Source: Erigeron canadensis
Taxonomy: Eukaryota; Streptophyta; Magnoliopsida; Asterales; Asteraceae
Assembly (NCBI RefSeq): GCF_010389155.1
Contig: NC_057763.1
Span: 33,400,645-33,464,644, forward strand
DNA: 64,000 nt
Direction of reading: 5' to 3'
The position numbers were made by a program, and so were the translations under genes. Shown here piece after piece: positions 11,138 through 22,989 of the stretch. Within the stretch, counting starts at the first letter, position 1, and every line of letters begins with the position of its first letter. The notes beneath the pieces were generated by a model, which did not search any database, was not told the DNA's origin, and saw only the letters and a list, made by a program, of their open reading frames with translations.

Positions 11138-12070
11138 TAGTTATGTGTAAAGCTAGTTGCAATATGAAAGCTTTGGTAAGTATTTAAACTCATTGTTATG
11201 AATCCGATACTAATTTAGAATAAAAAAAAAACAGCCATTACCAATCCATTCCAGAAACAAGTCTCAAAATTAGGTACAGATGTTTGAAGCAAGTTTAAAT
11301 ACTTGTTCTTGCTCTTTTAGACGGTGGTGGGAGATCTTCAGCCATCACTTCGTTCTGCTCTTCAGCCATCACTTCGTTCTGCTCCTCGGCCATCACTTCG
11401 TTCTGCTCCTCGGCCACCACTTCGTTCTGCGCCTCGGCCACCACTTCGTTCTGCGCTTCGCCCACCACTTCGTTCTGCGCTTCGCCCACCACTTCGTTCT
11501 GCTCCTCGCCCACCACTTCGTTCTGCTCCTCGCCCACCACTTCGTTCTGCGCCTCGCCCACCACTTCGTTCTGCGCCTCGCCCACCACTTCGTTCTGCTC
11601 TTCGGCCACCACTTCGTTCTACTCTTCCGCCACCACTTCGTGCAGAACGAAATGGTGGCGGAAGAGGAGCAGAACGAAGTGGTGGCAGAAGAGGAGCAGA
11701 ACGAAGTGGTGGCCGAGGAGCAGAACGAAGTGGTGGCCGGCCGAGAAGCAGAACGAAGTGATGGCTGAAGAGCAGAATGATGATTTGGCCGAAGATCTCC
11801 CACCACCACTAAAAGAGCAAGAACAAGTATTTAAACTCTTCAAACATCTGTACCTAATTTTGAGACTTGTTTAGTTATGTGTAAAGCTAGTTGCAATATG
11901 AAAGCTTTGATAAGTATTTAAACTCATTGTTATGAATCCGATACTAATTTAGAATAAAAAAAAACAGCCATAACCAATCCATTCCAGAAACAAGTCTCAA
12001 AATTAGGTACAGATGTTTGAAGCAAGTTTAAATACTTGTTTTTGCTCTTTTAGACGGTGGTGGGAGATCT
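11138..12070. repeat. Direct plus inverted duplication of the Glu-rich gene end
   Basis: Bases 11138-11340 recur almost exactly at 11875-12070; both contain TAGTTATGTGTAAAGCTAGT and AGACGGTGGTGGGAGATCTT. Between them, about 11641-11870 is an inverted partner: the 24-bp array switches from the ACTTCGTTCTGC strand to GCAGAACGAAGT at about 11641, and the flank TACTTGTTCTTGCTCTTTTA appears as its complement at about 11805-11838. Three copies of one gene end (forward, inverted, forward) are therefore adjacent. The arrays translate in all frames, which explains the many long but spurious frames here. Confidence 0.85.
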
Positions 12071-12440
12071 TCGGCCAAATCATCATTTTGCTTTTCAGCC
12101 ATCACTTCGTTCTGCTCCTCGGCCACCACTTCGTTCTGCTCCTCTTCCGCCACCACTTCGTTCTGCTCCTCTTCCGCCACCACTTCGTTCTCCTCCTCTG
12201 CGGCCATCACTTCGTTGTCCTCTTCGGCCATCACTTCGTTGTCCTCTTCGGCCATCACTTCGTTGTCCTCTTCGGCCATCACTTCGTTGTCCTCTTCGGC
12301 TCCCACTTCGTTCTGTTGTTCAGCAATCACTTCGTTCTCCTGTTCTGGGGCTTCTTGCTGCTGCTCTTCTTCTAGTTCTTCTAGGACTAGTTGCTGCTGG
12401 TGTTCTTGTGGGAGTACCATGGGATATGCATCGACGTATA
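12028..12440 (-). CDS. Terminal exon of an unrecognised Glu-rich repeat protein
   Basis: On the minus strand an open frame starts after a splice acceptor (CTCATGAACAG, 12441-12451), passes an ATG at 12420 and ends at 12028. It encodes a Gln/Glu-rich segment (EELEEEQQQEAPEQE), then octapeptide repeats of the type EDNEVMAE and EQNEVVAE (24-bp unit, about ten copies), and a basic tail PPPSKRAKTSI that could act as a nuclear localisation signal. This is probably the original of the duplicated block at 11138-11870, because only this copy has an intact upstream exon border. Exons further upstream are uncertain. The protein family is not recognised; the acidic repeats suggest a disordered nuclear protein, which is inference. 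Confidence 0.45.
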
Positions 12441-12584
12441 CTGTTCATGAGAAAAAACAAGAAAACATCAGTTTTCTTGATATGATTCAGTTTCCTTTAT
12501 ATGGAATCCAGAAGGATATGCTATTTACATACATTGAACTGCGGAGGGTAAAAAGAGCAGGATGATGTCTATCCAATTACCCAG

Positions 12585-13065
12585 CAGCTCGGTTTATAGC
12601 CTCATCGCAGTCAGGTATTATCAAGATTCCAGGAATTACCGTGTCAAAGAGAGCAAGCAAACCTGTTTCAAAAAGACAGCAGTGTCACATTGTGAAAGAA
12701 ATAACAGTAAAACATTATCTAATACCCATTGACCGATTCCAGTTGGCAGCTTCCAGGACTGTTTCAAAGAGACAGCAGAGTTGCATTGTGAAAGAAATAA
12801 TAGTAAAACATTATATCTTTTACCCAATGACCGATTCCAGTTAGCAGATTGCAGAACAGCAAGATCAAGCCTCCCCGTACTGAAAATAGATTAACCAATG
12901 CAACTTCAATAAAAGTCACCTATTAAGCAAATAACAAAGACAGAGAGACTTACCGTGGACAAATGTTGGGGTGAAAAATGAAGGGGTGGTGAAAGCGAAC
13001 AACCGGGGGCTGTTCAGGATAGCGGGTTGGGAGATCAACGATTATTTCCCAGCTTGATTAATGAA
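12585..13065 (-). other. Possible upstream exons with a 96-bp tandem duplication
   Basis: The units at about 12660-12754 and 12755-12852 are about 85 percent identical and each contains a possible exon-intron border. On the minus strand a frame reading LLALFDTVIPGILIIPDCDE follows an acceptor at about 12665. Another segment ends in a good donor (CACG|GTAAGT, about 12956). I could not join these into one frame with the Glu-rich exon, so this is only a sign that a multi-exon gene exists or existed here. Confidence 0.3.
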
Positions 13066-13831
13066 TTATTGTTAGCAGTTTGTTGAACTTGATTAATGAA
13101 TTAGTGTTTTCAAAAAAAATACAATTCCTTTTAGTACAAGTAATTCATTCTGTCCATCGTTTTGGCAAACTTTTTTTCATTTAACCCGTCAAAAATAAAA
13201 CAACCTGTTTTGATTCTATAATACTGGTATTATAGGAATGAGGTTACCATGATACAGATATGGAAAGTGGTCATGTAAACAACATACTTGCAACATTGCA
13301 GGCAAGAGCCTACTAATCACAAACAATATAAGCTAATCTAACTGACAATAGCAATACAAAATATTAACCAACCATCAATTGTACCTTTTTTATGCCATGA
13401 GAAAGAGATAGTAAACGAATAAGTTCATGCAATTACAATACAAACGCCATACCGTAAGACCAGTCCAGACGGAAAATCTATTATTCAGTTTACTTAGCAA
13501 AGATTGGGATAACATTGTGGAAAGTAAGGATATCATTAAGAAAATGTAGCACCTAAAGAAAAAAGGGGACACATATCAACTTAAATCAAAATGAAAATTA
13601 ATGCTATAGTTAAAAAGCTGGAAGTAAAACCTACAAATTTAAAACTTCAAGAAATTAGTTAAAAGGTGCTAAAAGTTGCTCACATTGCATTTACCTGTTA
13701 ATGTATTCAGTTCATGGATTCAAATTCTAGGTTATGAATCCTCTCTAAATACCAATAACATGCATCCAATGTAACATAGAATAAACACAACAATTTGAAC
13801 AAACTAAATATAATGACATTGCGTAGTAATC

Positions 13832-14763
13832 TTACAGTCCACCAACAGTAATAAAAAGTCCGAAACAAGATAGAAGTGCAGCAACAACGATACCATACCA
13901 TTGTTTAGCATTTTCCACCCCTTTAGACCCTGCTTTAAACCCAACTTCCTAAATAATGAAGTATATGTCCTTATTCCTTAACTGATACTAATTTTCGTAA
14001 CCATCACAACAAGGAGTCTTACTGTAATAGAACCCTTCTAGAAACAATTAAAACATCCATTACATTCCAAAAAGACTTATGACAAAATATCACAAAAGAA
14101 TTTGACAAGATACCACTTGTTTAGTTTCACAGCGTTCATCAAACCAAAAATACAACCCATTTTTGGGAAAGTGTGAGAATTGACACTGTTATATTGGATA
14201 TCAGTAAAAATGAACATATATATATTCCAAAAAGTTTAAATTAAGTAGTAATCACAAAACAAGGAAAAGATAATCACATAGGTAACAAAATCCAAAAACA
14301 CACAGTATAACTGAAAAAAATAACAATCTATTATCCTTTTAATCTATTATCTTTTGCTCACAGGTATAACAATCCTATTATAAACACAAACTAACATATA
14401 ATACAGAATTCATCAACGATTTAGCACATAATGACTACCTAAAAGAAAAAACAAACACCACAATCTTATAAAAAAGACCATAAAATATAAAATAACTTTT
14501 TTTTCATCTAAAAATAAAATAAAGAGAAACTAAAAACTTACTTCCCACAGGTCAATCAATAAAGACTGAAATATGTTGGATATGTTCATCAACAAGTTGC
14601 ACATCGTATCCCAGCTCTGATGCTGAAAAAAACAAACCAACTATAATTAAACTAAATTGAATCTACAAAGTGGAAGGTTGGAGAAAAAAAAAAAAAAGTT
14701 CTTAACGCACAGTTGCATGATTTGGCGATAAATCTGCTGTGGAAAATCAGGCCTACCCGCCAT
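13832..14763 (-). CDS. Small single-pass membrane protein, 84 aa, three exons, family unknown
   Basis: The exons on the minus strand are 14707-14763, 14542-14622 and 13832-13948, with phase-0 introns and GT-AG borders (donor TGC|GTTAAG, acceptor TTTTTTTCAG, donor GAA|GTAAGT, acceptor ATTATTTAG). They join in frame to 84 residues plus a stop. The start is MAGRPDFPQQIYRQIMQL. Residues 20-46 form an amphipathic region (HQSWDTMCNLLMNISNIFQS). The end has a hydrophobic helix, GIVVAALLSCFGLFITVGGL (about residues 65-84), with no lysine-rich tail, which suggests a C-terminally anchored membrane protein. I do not recognise the family, and no function can be claimed. No exon is long enough to stand out by itself. 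A Helitron 3' end lies only 50 bp upstream of the start codon. Confidence 0.55.
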
Positions 14764-14813
14764 TGTGACCGTATTGTTGTAATGAAAACAAAAAAGTAGG
14801 GTTTTATAAGGAA

Positions 14814-14850
14814 CTAGTGCCTAGACCCGTGCGATGCACGACCAATGGTA
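14814..14850 (-). mobile_element. Helitron 3' terminus (minus strand)
   Basis: Read on the minus strand the sequence is CGTGCATCGCACGGG, a short GC hairpin, followed by TCTAGGCACTAG and then T: the CTAG-T end with upstream hairpin expected of a plant Helitron 3' end. The body extends to higher coordinates. Its 5' end was not found. Confidence 0.6.
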
Positions 14851-15429
14851 GATAATTTTAAAGAATGGACACTATTGTGTTCACAGGAAGCTAACACGCT
14901 TTCGAGCAAACCAGTGAGTCAATAACCCCGCATCGTCTTTAGCGAATGGAAAATACATAAAAGAATGAAATGAAGTGGCATTACATGCTTACCTTGGTCG
15001 GGTGAAAGTGAAACCAACATTAAATGATTCGAACCAAAGTTTACATTCCTACTTGACACGACCTTTCTGTATTTAGCACTTGTGTAGGTAATGTTGAACC
15101 AACTATTCATCGTTCAGATATTGGTTATTTCCACTTCGTTCCTGAACATTGCTACCTGTTTACATAATACTCATCAACTCAGGTGAACCAACCCTACAAA
15201 AGAAAGAGGGAAGCGTTTTTTAACTGTACGTATCTATTATCTAACACCTCCACGCCATTGTAGTCACAAATATTTACAGAATGATAGTGTTTCTAGATGT
15301 TCTCAAAAATAAAAAGAGTCTTTTAGTTATCAAAAAATAGTCATTTAATTATTTTTGGTATCGGTCAGCCTCACCGATCACTGCAAATATGTTGTTCATA
15401 ACATCTTTAAATGACCGATCATCGTCTCC

Positions 15430-15690
15430 CTAAATATCATCTATAGCTGAAACGTTCTTAAAATTGCCAGCCTTGCCTTGAAGTCGTAATCACCTTTCTT
15501 GGACGGTAAATTTTCCATGGAAGGTAATTTGCTCGACTTTTTCCTTCCCTTCTTCTTTGCTTTCCTTAACTTCACCTTTAATACACCTTCTTCAGCCTAC
15601 AACTTTTGATTCTGTCGTATACTTGAATTTTTGATCTTAGCCTCACCCGAAACATCATCTTCTACCAGGGCTTTATCTTCGTCTCTGTTG
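15430..15690 (-). pseudogene. Degenerate Lys-rich coding fragment, unrecognised
   Basis: On the minus strand an almost open frame contains EDKALVEDDVSGEAKIKNSS, then after one stop AEEGVLKVKLRKAKKKGRKK and PSKKGDYDFKARLAILR. It looks like a piece of a real basic nuclear protein. Its position just inside the minus-strand Helitron terminus at 14814 suggests a captured gene fragment, but I cannot name the source. Confidence 0.3.
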
Positions 15691-15899
15691 TTGATACTTT
15701 CTGTTGGCTTTGGGTGTTCTGGTTGTTTATAATCCCGTAATAATGAAAGTTATGTATTTAAGAAGTCATTGTCCAATCCAACAGAACTCAGCTATTCAAA
15801 AGTACTTGATAAGTAACTACCAGGAGAGTGTCCACAGTGATAACTCTATCTTCAAAAAGGATGTGAAGATAACTAATCGTAAGAAATATGATGTTACAT

Positions 15900-17950
15900 A
15901 AACTTATAACCATATAGATGGTTGATAAATGACATTAAATCACTGATTGACATCTAAAAAAATTATTTTGCCATTTCCATTGCAAAGAAACCATTAGTTT
16001 GGCTACACAGAACACAAACAAAAGAAAACAAAAAACAGAGAAAAAAAAATAAAAAATGGGGCGTTTATTGGTCAAAGTGTGAAATGCTATACTTCCTTTT
16101 GTGTTTAGAATTATGGGCCATAACCGTTATTTCTTTCAAAAAATAAATAACTGAAGAATGATAGAACAAAAAAAAGGTTTAGTTAAGTAGTTAACTGAGG
16201 GAACATACATGAATACCCCCACGAATCAGCTTTTACACATCCTTATATTGACTGCAAAAAGATTATAACCGGAGTAATATACATAAAAAAACCAATTTGT
16301 GATATAACGGACTTGAAAAATATACAAATTCTACTATAGTATTACTCAAACATACTACTATGAATATATATCTTCTATAAACACATATCAACCCCAACAT
16401 TAACAGGGCTTCAACTTCAACACCCTACCTCTTAACCTACAATTATGTATGTTATAAACAAATTGTAAGTGACAGTGAACCATTACCTCCCGGTTGATGT
16501 GCAACACCTAATACCGCTAGGCCAAACCTTTATAGAAGATATTCGTCAAAGTTTGAACTACTTATATACATATAAATCAGTATCCATCAGCCTTGTGCCA
16601 GTAACTTTCTGGTGGTCATACAAAATCCCCAATTTAGCCTTAATCATGTCATAATTTTTCTATTCAGTGTTCATATGTAATTGCCAACAAAAGGATAAGT
16701 TTCCTAACCCACCCCCTCGGCAAGTTTGAAGGATTCCCAACTTCATCCTTTCATTGCCATTTTTATAACCTATAACTTCAACCAAACTACACATTTACAG
16801 ATGACACTCATTCCTTCTTTACTTACCCATATACCAAAAACCACATAAACGCATGCATAAAGTTCCAGTTTATAAAAAATGGTATGCAAACAAATTTGAC
16901 TTCAGATATGCCATCAAATTAGATCCGGATTCTTGAATTTCAGACTCACCTGAATACAAATGACATCCATGTCTGAAAAATTAATTTGAAAAAAAATCCA
17001 GGACATTTCGGACGCCCTTTGACACCATGTTCATCCCCATTTCATCCCTCCTTTCCGGACCTGAAGCATGTCTGGATCTGTGAATAACAAACTGAATCTG
17101 ATCAGTTTTGGGTTCAATTTCAAAACTGCATCAATAATCGAATAAAAGCCAAAAACCAAGAAGCAATTAAAAACTAAAACATAAATTTATAATGACCTAA
17201 GCAAAAGAAATTCATTCAAAAATTAAAAATATATATCATCGCAAATGCAAAAGCTATTTCGTGTTTTATGGGTTGATAATTACACAACTGAATATTATCT
17301 AAATAAATGGCGTTAATAACCACACCAAAATGGATGGACTTAACTCCCACACGGTTATACAAATTCTATTTCTATTTTAAATTCAATTTTGAGTATTGTG
17401 AAAACTGGAGGGAAGAAAAATCGTGTTGGCCTACATACAAATAACCGTCACTTTACATTAACTACTTCCTAAAATTTGATATAAGAATGCCACGTCAGAT
17501 GTATAGTATAATGAATCTTTTCTAAGACATGTCATATAGGACATAATTAGAAAAACCTAAGTAGAGATTTATATAGTGTATAAATTTGGCAGTGAGAAGA
17601 AAAGGGGGCGTTTTAGCATATTTATGAAAACCCCCTTTGAGTAATAAGAATGATGCAATTGGTTCTTTTTGTATAAAATAAAACAAAATTATTAAATTTT
17701 TTTCATGAAAATTCGTACAAGATTTAACTTTTATTTATTTATTTACAAAGAAAAAATAAGGATGTGTGTACTTAATTAACTAACCTTGTGGACAAAAATA
17801 AAGCTTTTAATCATCTGCGCAGATAGTTGAGATGTCGAACGAATGCTATTCCGGTGATAAAACCTGATACATGATAGACAAAACCGGTCTCCGTATCCGT
17901 TCCGGGTCTTTACGGAACATGTCTACCCTAACAGATATATAAATATATAT
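15900..17950. other. No recognisable gene
   Basis: This is AT-rich sequence with short frames of no family. Parts may belong to the Helitron whose end is at 14814. I see no promoter, RNA gene or repeat border that I can support. Confidence 0.5.
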
Positions 17951-17951
17951 A

Positions 17952-18845
17952 TCTATATATATATATTAAAACAATAAGAATCCTAGCCTTCTAAAACCTT
18001 CTTTCAATTTAAAGCTAATTTTAAATATTGCCACATAGGATTTTATCCTACGTGGCATCTCCATACATTTTTTACAATATATTTATTTTATAACCTTTAT
18101 TTATTCTCAAAATAATCTATTTTATTTTATTAAATAATATTATTTATTAAAATATATGCAACTTTAAAGACTATATCAAATTTTAGAAATTATTTGAATA
18201 TATTATTAGATTATATATGACCAATCAATTTTGTTGTTTCTCTCTTTTTTTTTTTCTTTCTTTTCTTTTTGCCGAAACTTTAACTAAAGTTGGTCGTTAT
18301 TCTAATAACAAAACGAAGTCTATTATATAATAAAAAGCAAAAACTATAATGATTTTCTCTTATTTATTTTATTGTTTTTTTTTACTTATTCGTATTGTAT
18401 TTATGTGTATTTTATATGACTAAATTTATGTGTATTTTATATGACTAAATTTTTGTCATGTTTGGTTTTTTACTTTGTATATATTATTACGTTTGATGAA
18501 TAGATAACATGCTACATTATCGATTTACGTTTGATTTGTTGTAGTGTTAATCTATAAGGTGAATACATTTTTACGCGATTTATGGCTACCCAAATGGTGT
18601 TGTTGATGATATCAAAATATCTTAGGTTAAATGTTCTTAGAAGGGATGTGCAATCACTATAGTAGGTTAAGTGACTGTGCTATCGACATGTCCGAAAAAA
18701 CAAAGGGTAACCAGAGTGATACATGAATTAACCATGAACTATAACATAATCAATTTTTACATAATAAACCTATAGAATAGTTATTTACTAATGTATAAAA
18801 TAATCTTTTTAGCTAGTCGCGCATCGCGCGGAATAAAATACCTAG
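17952..18845 (+). mobile_element. Non-autonomous Helitron, 894 bp
   Basis: The 5' end is TCTATATATATATATTAAAA, preceded by A. The 3' end has the hairpin CGCGCATCGCGCG (about 18817-18829), then CCTAG followed by T. This gives an A-T insertion site, a 5' TC end, a 3' CTAG end and a short GC hairpin, the set expected of plant Helitrons. No Rep/helicase frame is present. Its 5' region resembles 21782-21930, including a sequence of the type GCCACATAGGATTTTATCCT. Confidence 0.7.
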
Positions 18846-20340
18846 TTCTATATATATGTGTGTTTATATAAGATGTATTTTATTTTGATCTTATAATAAA
18901 TTATAAATGGGTTATGAATTCATAAACGTAATTTCACCGCAATACCTTAAGAAATGCCTTCAATATCTCCTCTAAACACTTGGTATTTGCTACTGATCTT
19001 TCTGGTTTTGGGTCTATTAGTTTCCTTAGATTGTTCAGAAAGGATTTGGGTATCAAGTATAATAACAGTTATCGGGTATAGGTTTCGGATATAATAACAG
19101 GTATCAGAATTTGGACACTGATAGGATCTTCGTCTCTGTTCTTTTAGGAGTACATGCCTCGATCAAATGAATCATGATTCACTGATTGTACCTTATTATT
19201 TTCAGATAATATCTATAACTACATTATAATTTACAAATAATTATCTATCAACTGCTATACAAAGATTATATTATACCTAATTGTTTGAAAATTAGCCATC
19301 TTATATATTTACACCATATAAACTTATCTCTTAAAAAATCTATCGTACATTCTTTATATCAATTACCTTTAAACAACAGTGATACCGCCACCATCATCAC
19401 ACAGCTGAATTGCAAAAGCACAGCTCTTAGTATCAATTGGCTTTTCTTACAATGTTCAAAAAAAAATCGATGAAAATTTTACTCTAATCCTGTTGAGATT
19501 AGAAAGAATTTCACAGCCCTATAAACAAAAAGGAATTTTCAAATTTTTGGTAACTACCAGAAACTCAATTTCTCCCCATAAATCACTTACTATACATAAC
19601 ACCATCCAATCAAATGAAGTGCTAAAATTTTTAATAAAACCAAGTAAAAAAAATACAAATTCATATGAAAGAACATACCAAAATTTCATTTAAAAATATA
19701 GAAACCCTAAACTTTTTTATTCTTTCCGAAAAGAGATGTAATGTTTTCCAAAAAACTTAAGCTACATATATAAAAAAAACTTGAGAACAAAAAGAGAAAA
19801 GATCATATTATTGGATTAAACATGTCAAAATCATCTGGAAAAATAATCATCATCTCCATTACTCTCAGCAACAAATAACTAAATTAAATTAATGAAATTT
19901 TAAAGCTGAAAAAACTGGATCAAATCATATCTTATCCATATATAAAAATCTCATTTGATTGAATCCCTCTTCAACAAAAAAAGAACTTATTGAATAAGTG
20001 CCGGGAATAAGCAATGCTAAACCTAATTATTTCGATTTTAGCAAATATACCCAACAAAATAAGATTTATATATAAATAGTTTCAGACCACATATAAACAA
20101 GCTGCAAGTGAGAAAGCTCGTAGATTTATTTATGAAATCGGATCATGTCCGGTGGTGACTGAAATTATCATTTATGCTTTCGTTGATACGGCCACCGGGA
20201 ACCGGCGAATCTCAAAAGCAATTACACATGCTTAAAAAATTAATTGAAATTTGAAAAGCTTACAAAAAACAACATAGATTGGTGAGGCGATTGAACTCCG
20301 ATGAAGCATGACTGCAAAGGGTTTGGTTTTTTATATATAA
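18846..20340. other. No recognisable gene
   Basis: This is AT-rich sequence. The frames at 19285-19473 and 19493-19693 resemble nothing and have no gene context. Confidence 0.5.
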
Positions 20341-21043
20341 CTAGTATTTTTACCCGGGCGTTGCCCCGGGAGAAAAACATAACTCTGCTAATAAAAGTTA
20401 CAAAAACATTAAGCCGAAAAACAAAATTTGCGTGACAAAAGTTAAGAAAATAAAAGTTGTGGTTCAAAGTAAAGAATATGAAACTTTGGTAATAAAATTT
20501 AGAAATCAAAAGTTATATCGTAAAAGAAAATAAAAGAAAACTTTAAGAGCAAAGTTTAAAAACAAAGTTATATGAAAAAAAATACAAAAGTTAATAAACT
20601 TTATACCTAAAAACAAAGTTTGTATGTTGAAAGTTTAAAAAGCAAGAGCTATGTGACGAAAGGTAAAAAAAAAAATTGGTAGAAAGTTTAAAAAGTAAAA
20701 GTTATGTAGTAAAAAAAAATAAAAAATAAGGGTCGTTAAGTCCGTCACCTAACAGTCGTTAGGTTTGTTACCTAACCGTCGTTAAGTCCGTTAATTATGT
20801 TGGATGCTTTAAGGGCTTGTATCTTATGCTAAAGGGGGAGTACTTTTAGCTACAGTAAAAAAAAGAAAATAAAGGGTCGTTAAGTCCGTCATCTAACATT
20901 CGTTAAATCTGTCACCTGACGGTCGTTAAGTTAGTTAATTTTGTTGGATGCTTTAAAGGGTAGTACCTTATGCTAAAGGGGGAGTACTTTTAGCTACAGT
21001 AACTCCCCCTCACAAAGCAAAGTTGCTTTTTAGTAGTATTATA
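20341..21043 (-). mobile_element. Helitron-like element with an internal tandem repeat
   Basis: On the minus strand the 3' end is CCCGGGGCAACGCCCGGG (hairpin), then TAAAAATACTAG and T. The likely 5' end is at about 21043 (TTATATAATACTACTAAAAA), where the usual TC appears changed to TT. Inside, a unit of about 140 bp containing GTCGTTAAGTCCGT and GCTAAAGGGGGAGTACTTTT occurs twice (about 20728-20862 and 20875-21001). No coding capacity is seen. Confidence 0.6.
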
Positions 21044-21203
21044 TAATTGGAGGGTTAGGATAGGATGACAAACCCTAATTTAGTTTTTCCATACCTTGTT
21101 GGCTATTGCTTTAACGCCTCGATTGAGGGACTTGGACTTGGTTTGATTGGGCCATAACTTCTCAAAAGATTATTTTGGCCCACTCCCTACGCACTATAGT
21201 ACT

Positions 21204-22620
21204 TAGCCATGCCCATCCAAATCGGTTTGAACGGACCCGGTTCGACCAAAACCAAAATCAGAGTTCGGTCAAAACTGATTTGACCAAAACGGTTCGGTTC
21301 CTAAGCCAAACCGGTGGTTCGAGACCGGTTCGGGGTTTCTAGGGTCCAATCGGTTTCAAACTGATTCGGTCCGAGATACCGTTTTCACTTAGTTTCAAGT
21401 GTTTTTTGTGAGATAACTAGGAGAGTTGGAGTTTTTTGTGTTAATTCACTAGATATTATTATTTGGAAAGTAACTTGGGTCCTAATCTCGAGTCATTAGC
21501 ATTCATGTGGTCGAAAAACAATTTACGTAGTTAAAAAGTGACTTTTTAGCATTTTTAGTGAATTTTAGTGAGTTTTCACTTGACTTTAATTGTTTTTTGT
21601 GAAATAACTTGGAGTTTTTTTGGGTTAATTCACTGGATATTATCATTTGGGAGGTACCTTGGGTCATAGTCTCGAGTCATTAGCAATCACGCAATCGAAA
21701 AACGATTTACGTAGTTAAAACTAATAGGTTCGGTTTTTCGTATCAGTTTGGATCCGAAGCGCAAAGAAACTTTCTTTTATATCTATATAATTATTAAAAC
21801 AGTAGGAAATCGAACGATTCTAGAGCCTCTAAAAATTCAAACCTATTTTATAAATTTGCCATATAGGATTTAACCTTACATGGCATCTTCATATTTTTTT
21901 AGCATTATTTATCTATCTTATATGTATATATCCCATAAAAAATATTAAATAAAGATATATATAGAATTTATAAAATCATATCGTATATAAAATAATCTTA
22001 AACAAAAATAAAGACGTGCTATATATTTGAGATATTATAGCTACTTACTTTTTGAATATTTGTAATAATTAGTATTATTAGCGAAACAGATATATTCTAT
22101 CTTATTTATATATATCCCCAAAAATTATTAAATAAATATATATATAAAGTTTATTAAATAAAATTAAAGACTATATCTTTGAGAAATTATAACTACCTAC
22201 TTTTTAAAAAATTGTAATAATTAGTATTATTAATGAAAAAAATATATGTTTGTTATGCTTCAATTCATATGAAGAATAAGACTATTATTTATAACTGGTC
22301 AAATTTTAAGATTTGATATAACAATTTAAGATTTGATATAATTTAAGCAAAATATACATAACAATTTAAGATTTGATATAATTTCTACATCTTTAACAAA
22401 TAATTAGTATATATAAGATTTGATATAATTATTATAATTAAATGGTCCGGTTTGGTTTTTCCGGATTATATAGTATCTAAAACCAAAACCAAACCATACA
22501 AATGGTTTAGGAAAAAAAACAAACCGACGGTTAAAAATTTTAGTTTCAAACCGACCAATTCATCCACTTACCTCGGTTCAAATGGTTTAGCCGGTTTGGA
22601 CCATACCGTGCACATCCCTA
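21204..22620. mobile_element. hAT-like element interrupted by a Helitron fragment
   Basis: The right end reads, on the minus strand, TAGGGATGTGCACGGT; the left end starts TAGCCATGCCCATCC, an imperfect match. Both ends are rich in CGGTTTGG/CCAAACCG motifs (21215-21370 and 22443-22605), typical of a common plant hAT MITE group. No matching 8-bp duplication is seen. The interior holds a tandem duplication (about 21384-21530 and 21573-21718, unit about 190 bp) and, from 21782, a segment that starts TCTATATAATTATTAAAAC like the Helitron at 17952. Confidence 0.45.
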
Positions 22621-22989
22621 GTTTTAAGGATCCAAAAGGGCCAGAGAGATATTCAAAAAATGTGAAGATAGGTAGTTGAACGTTTAAAATCAATATTACA
22701 TGGTTTAAGAGAGAGAGTCCGTAGTGATGATTTAATTGGTGGAACTTTTGTTTGTACAAATTTATTTATAAAAAGTTGAAAAAATATAAATATTTATTTT
22801 GGCCCATTTCGCACTCACTAAGCCACCTAGGAGCGAGGGTACACTTTCAGTTCTTTCCATCGGGAAAAAATTGGCAAGTCGGTTCCATTGCAAACCCTCC
22901 TAGTCCTTTTGCTAATTCATGAACCCCTCCTACCTTAAAATAGTTATTGAAGTTTTTAAATAGATAAACAAATAAAAGAAAAAGGAAAT

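Noticed and set aside
11280..11843. Several long overlapping frames on both strands over the 24-bp array, some looking like proline/arginine-rich or His/Phe/Val/Leu-rich proteins
   Set aside because: A repeat whose unit is a multiple of three is open in many frames at once; only the Glu-rich minus frame has a proper exon border and a plausible composition.
11330..12340. CRISPR-like regular array
   Set aside because: The units are contiguous with no unique spacers and encode an octapeptide repeat in a plant genome; it is a coding minisatellite.
12013..12565. Plus-strand frames opposite the Glu-rich exon
   Set aside because: They are complements of the acidic repeat array with no splice or start context.
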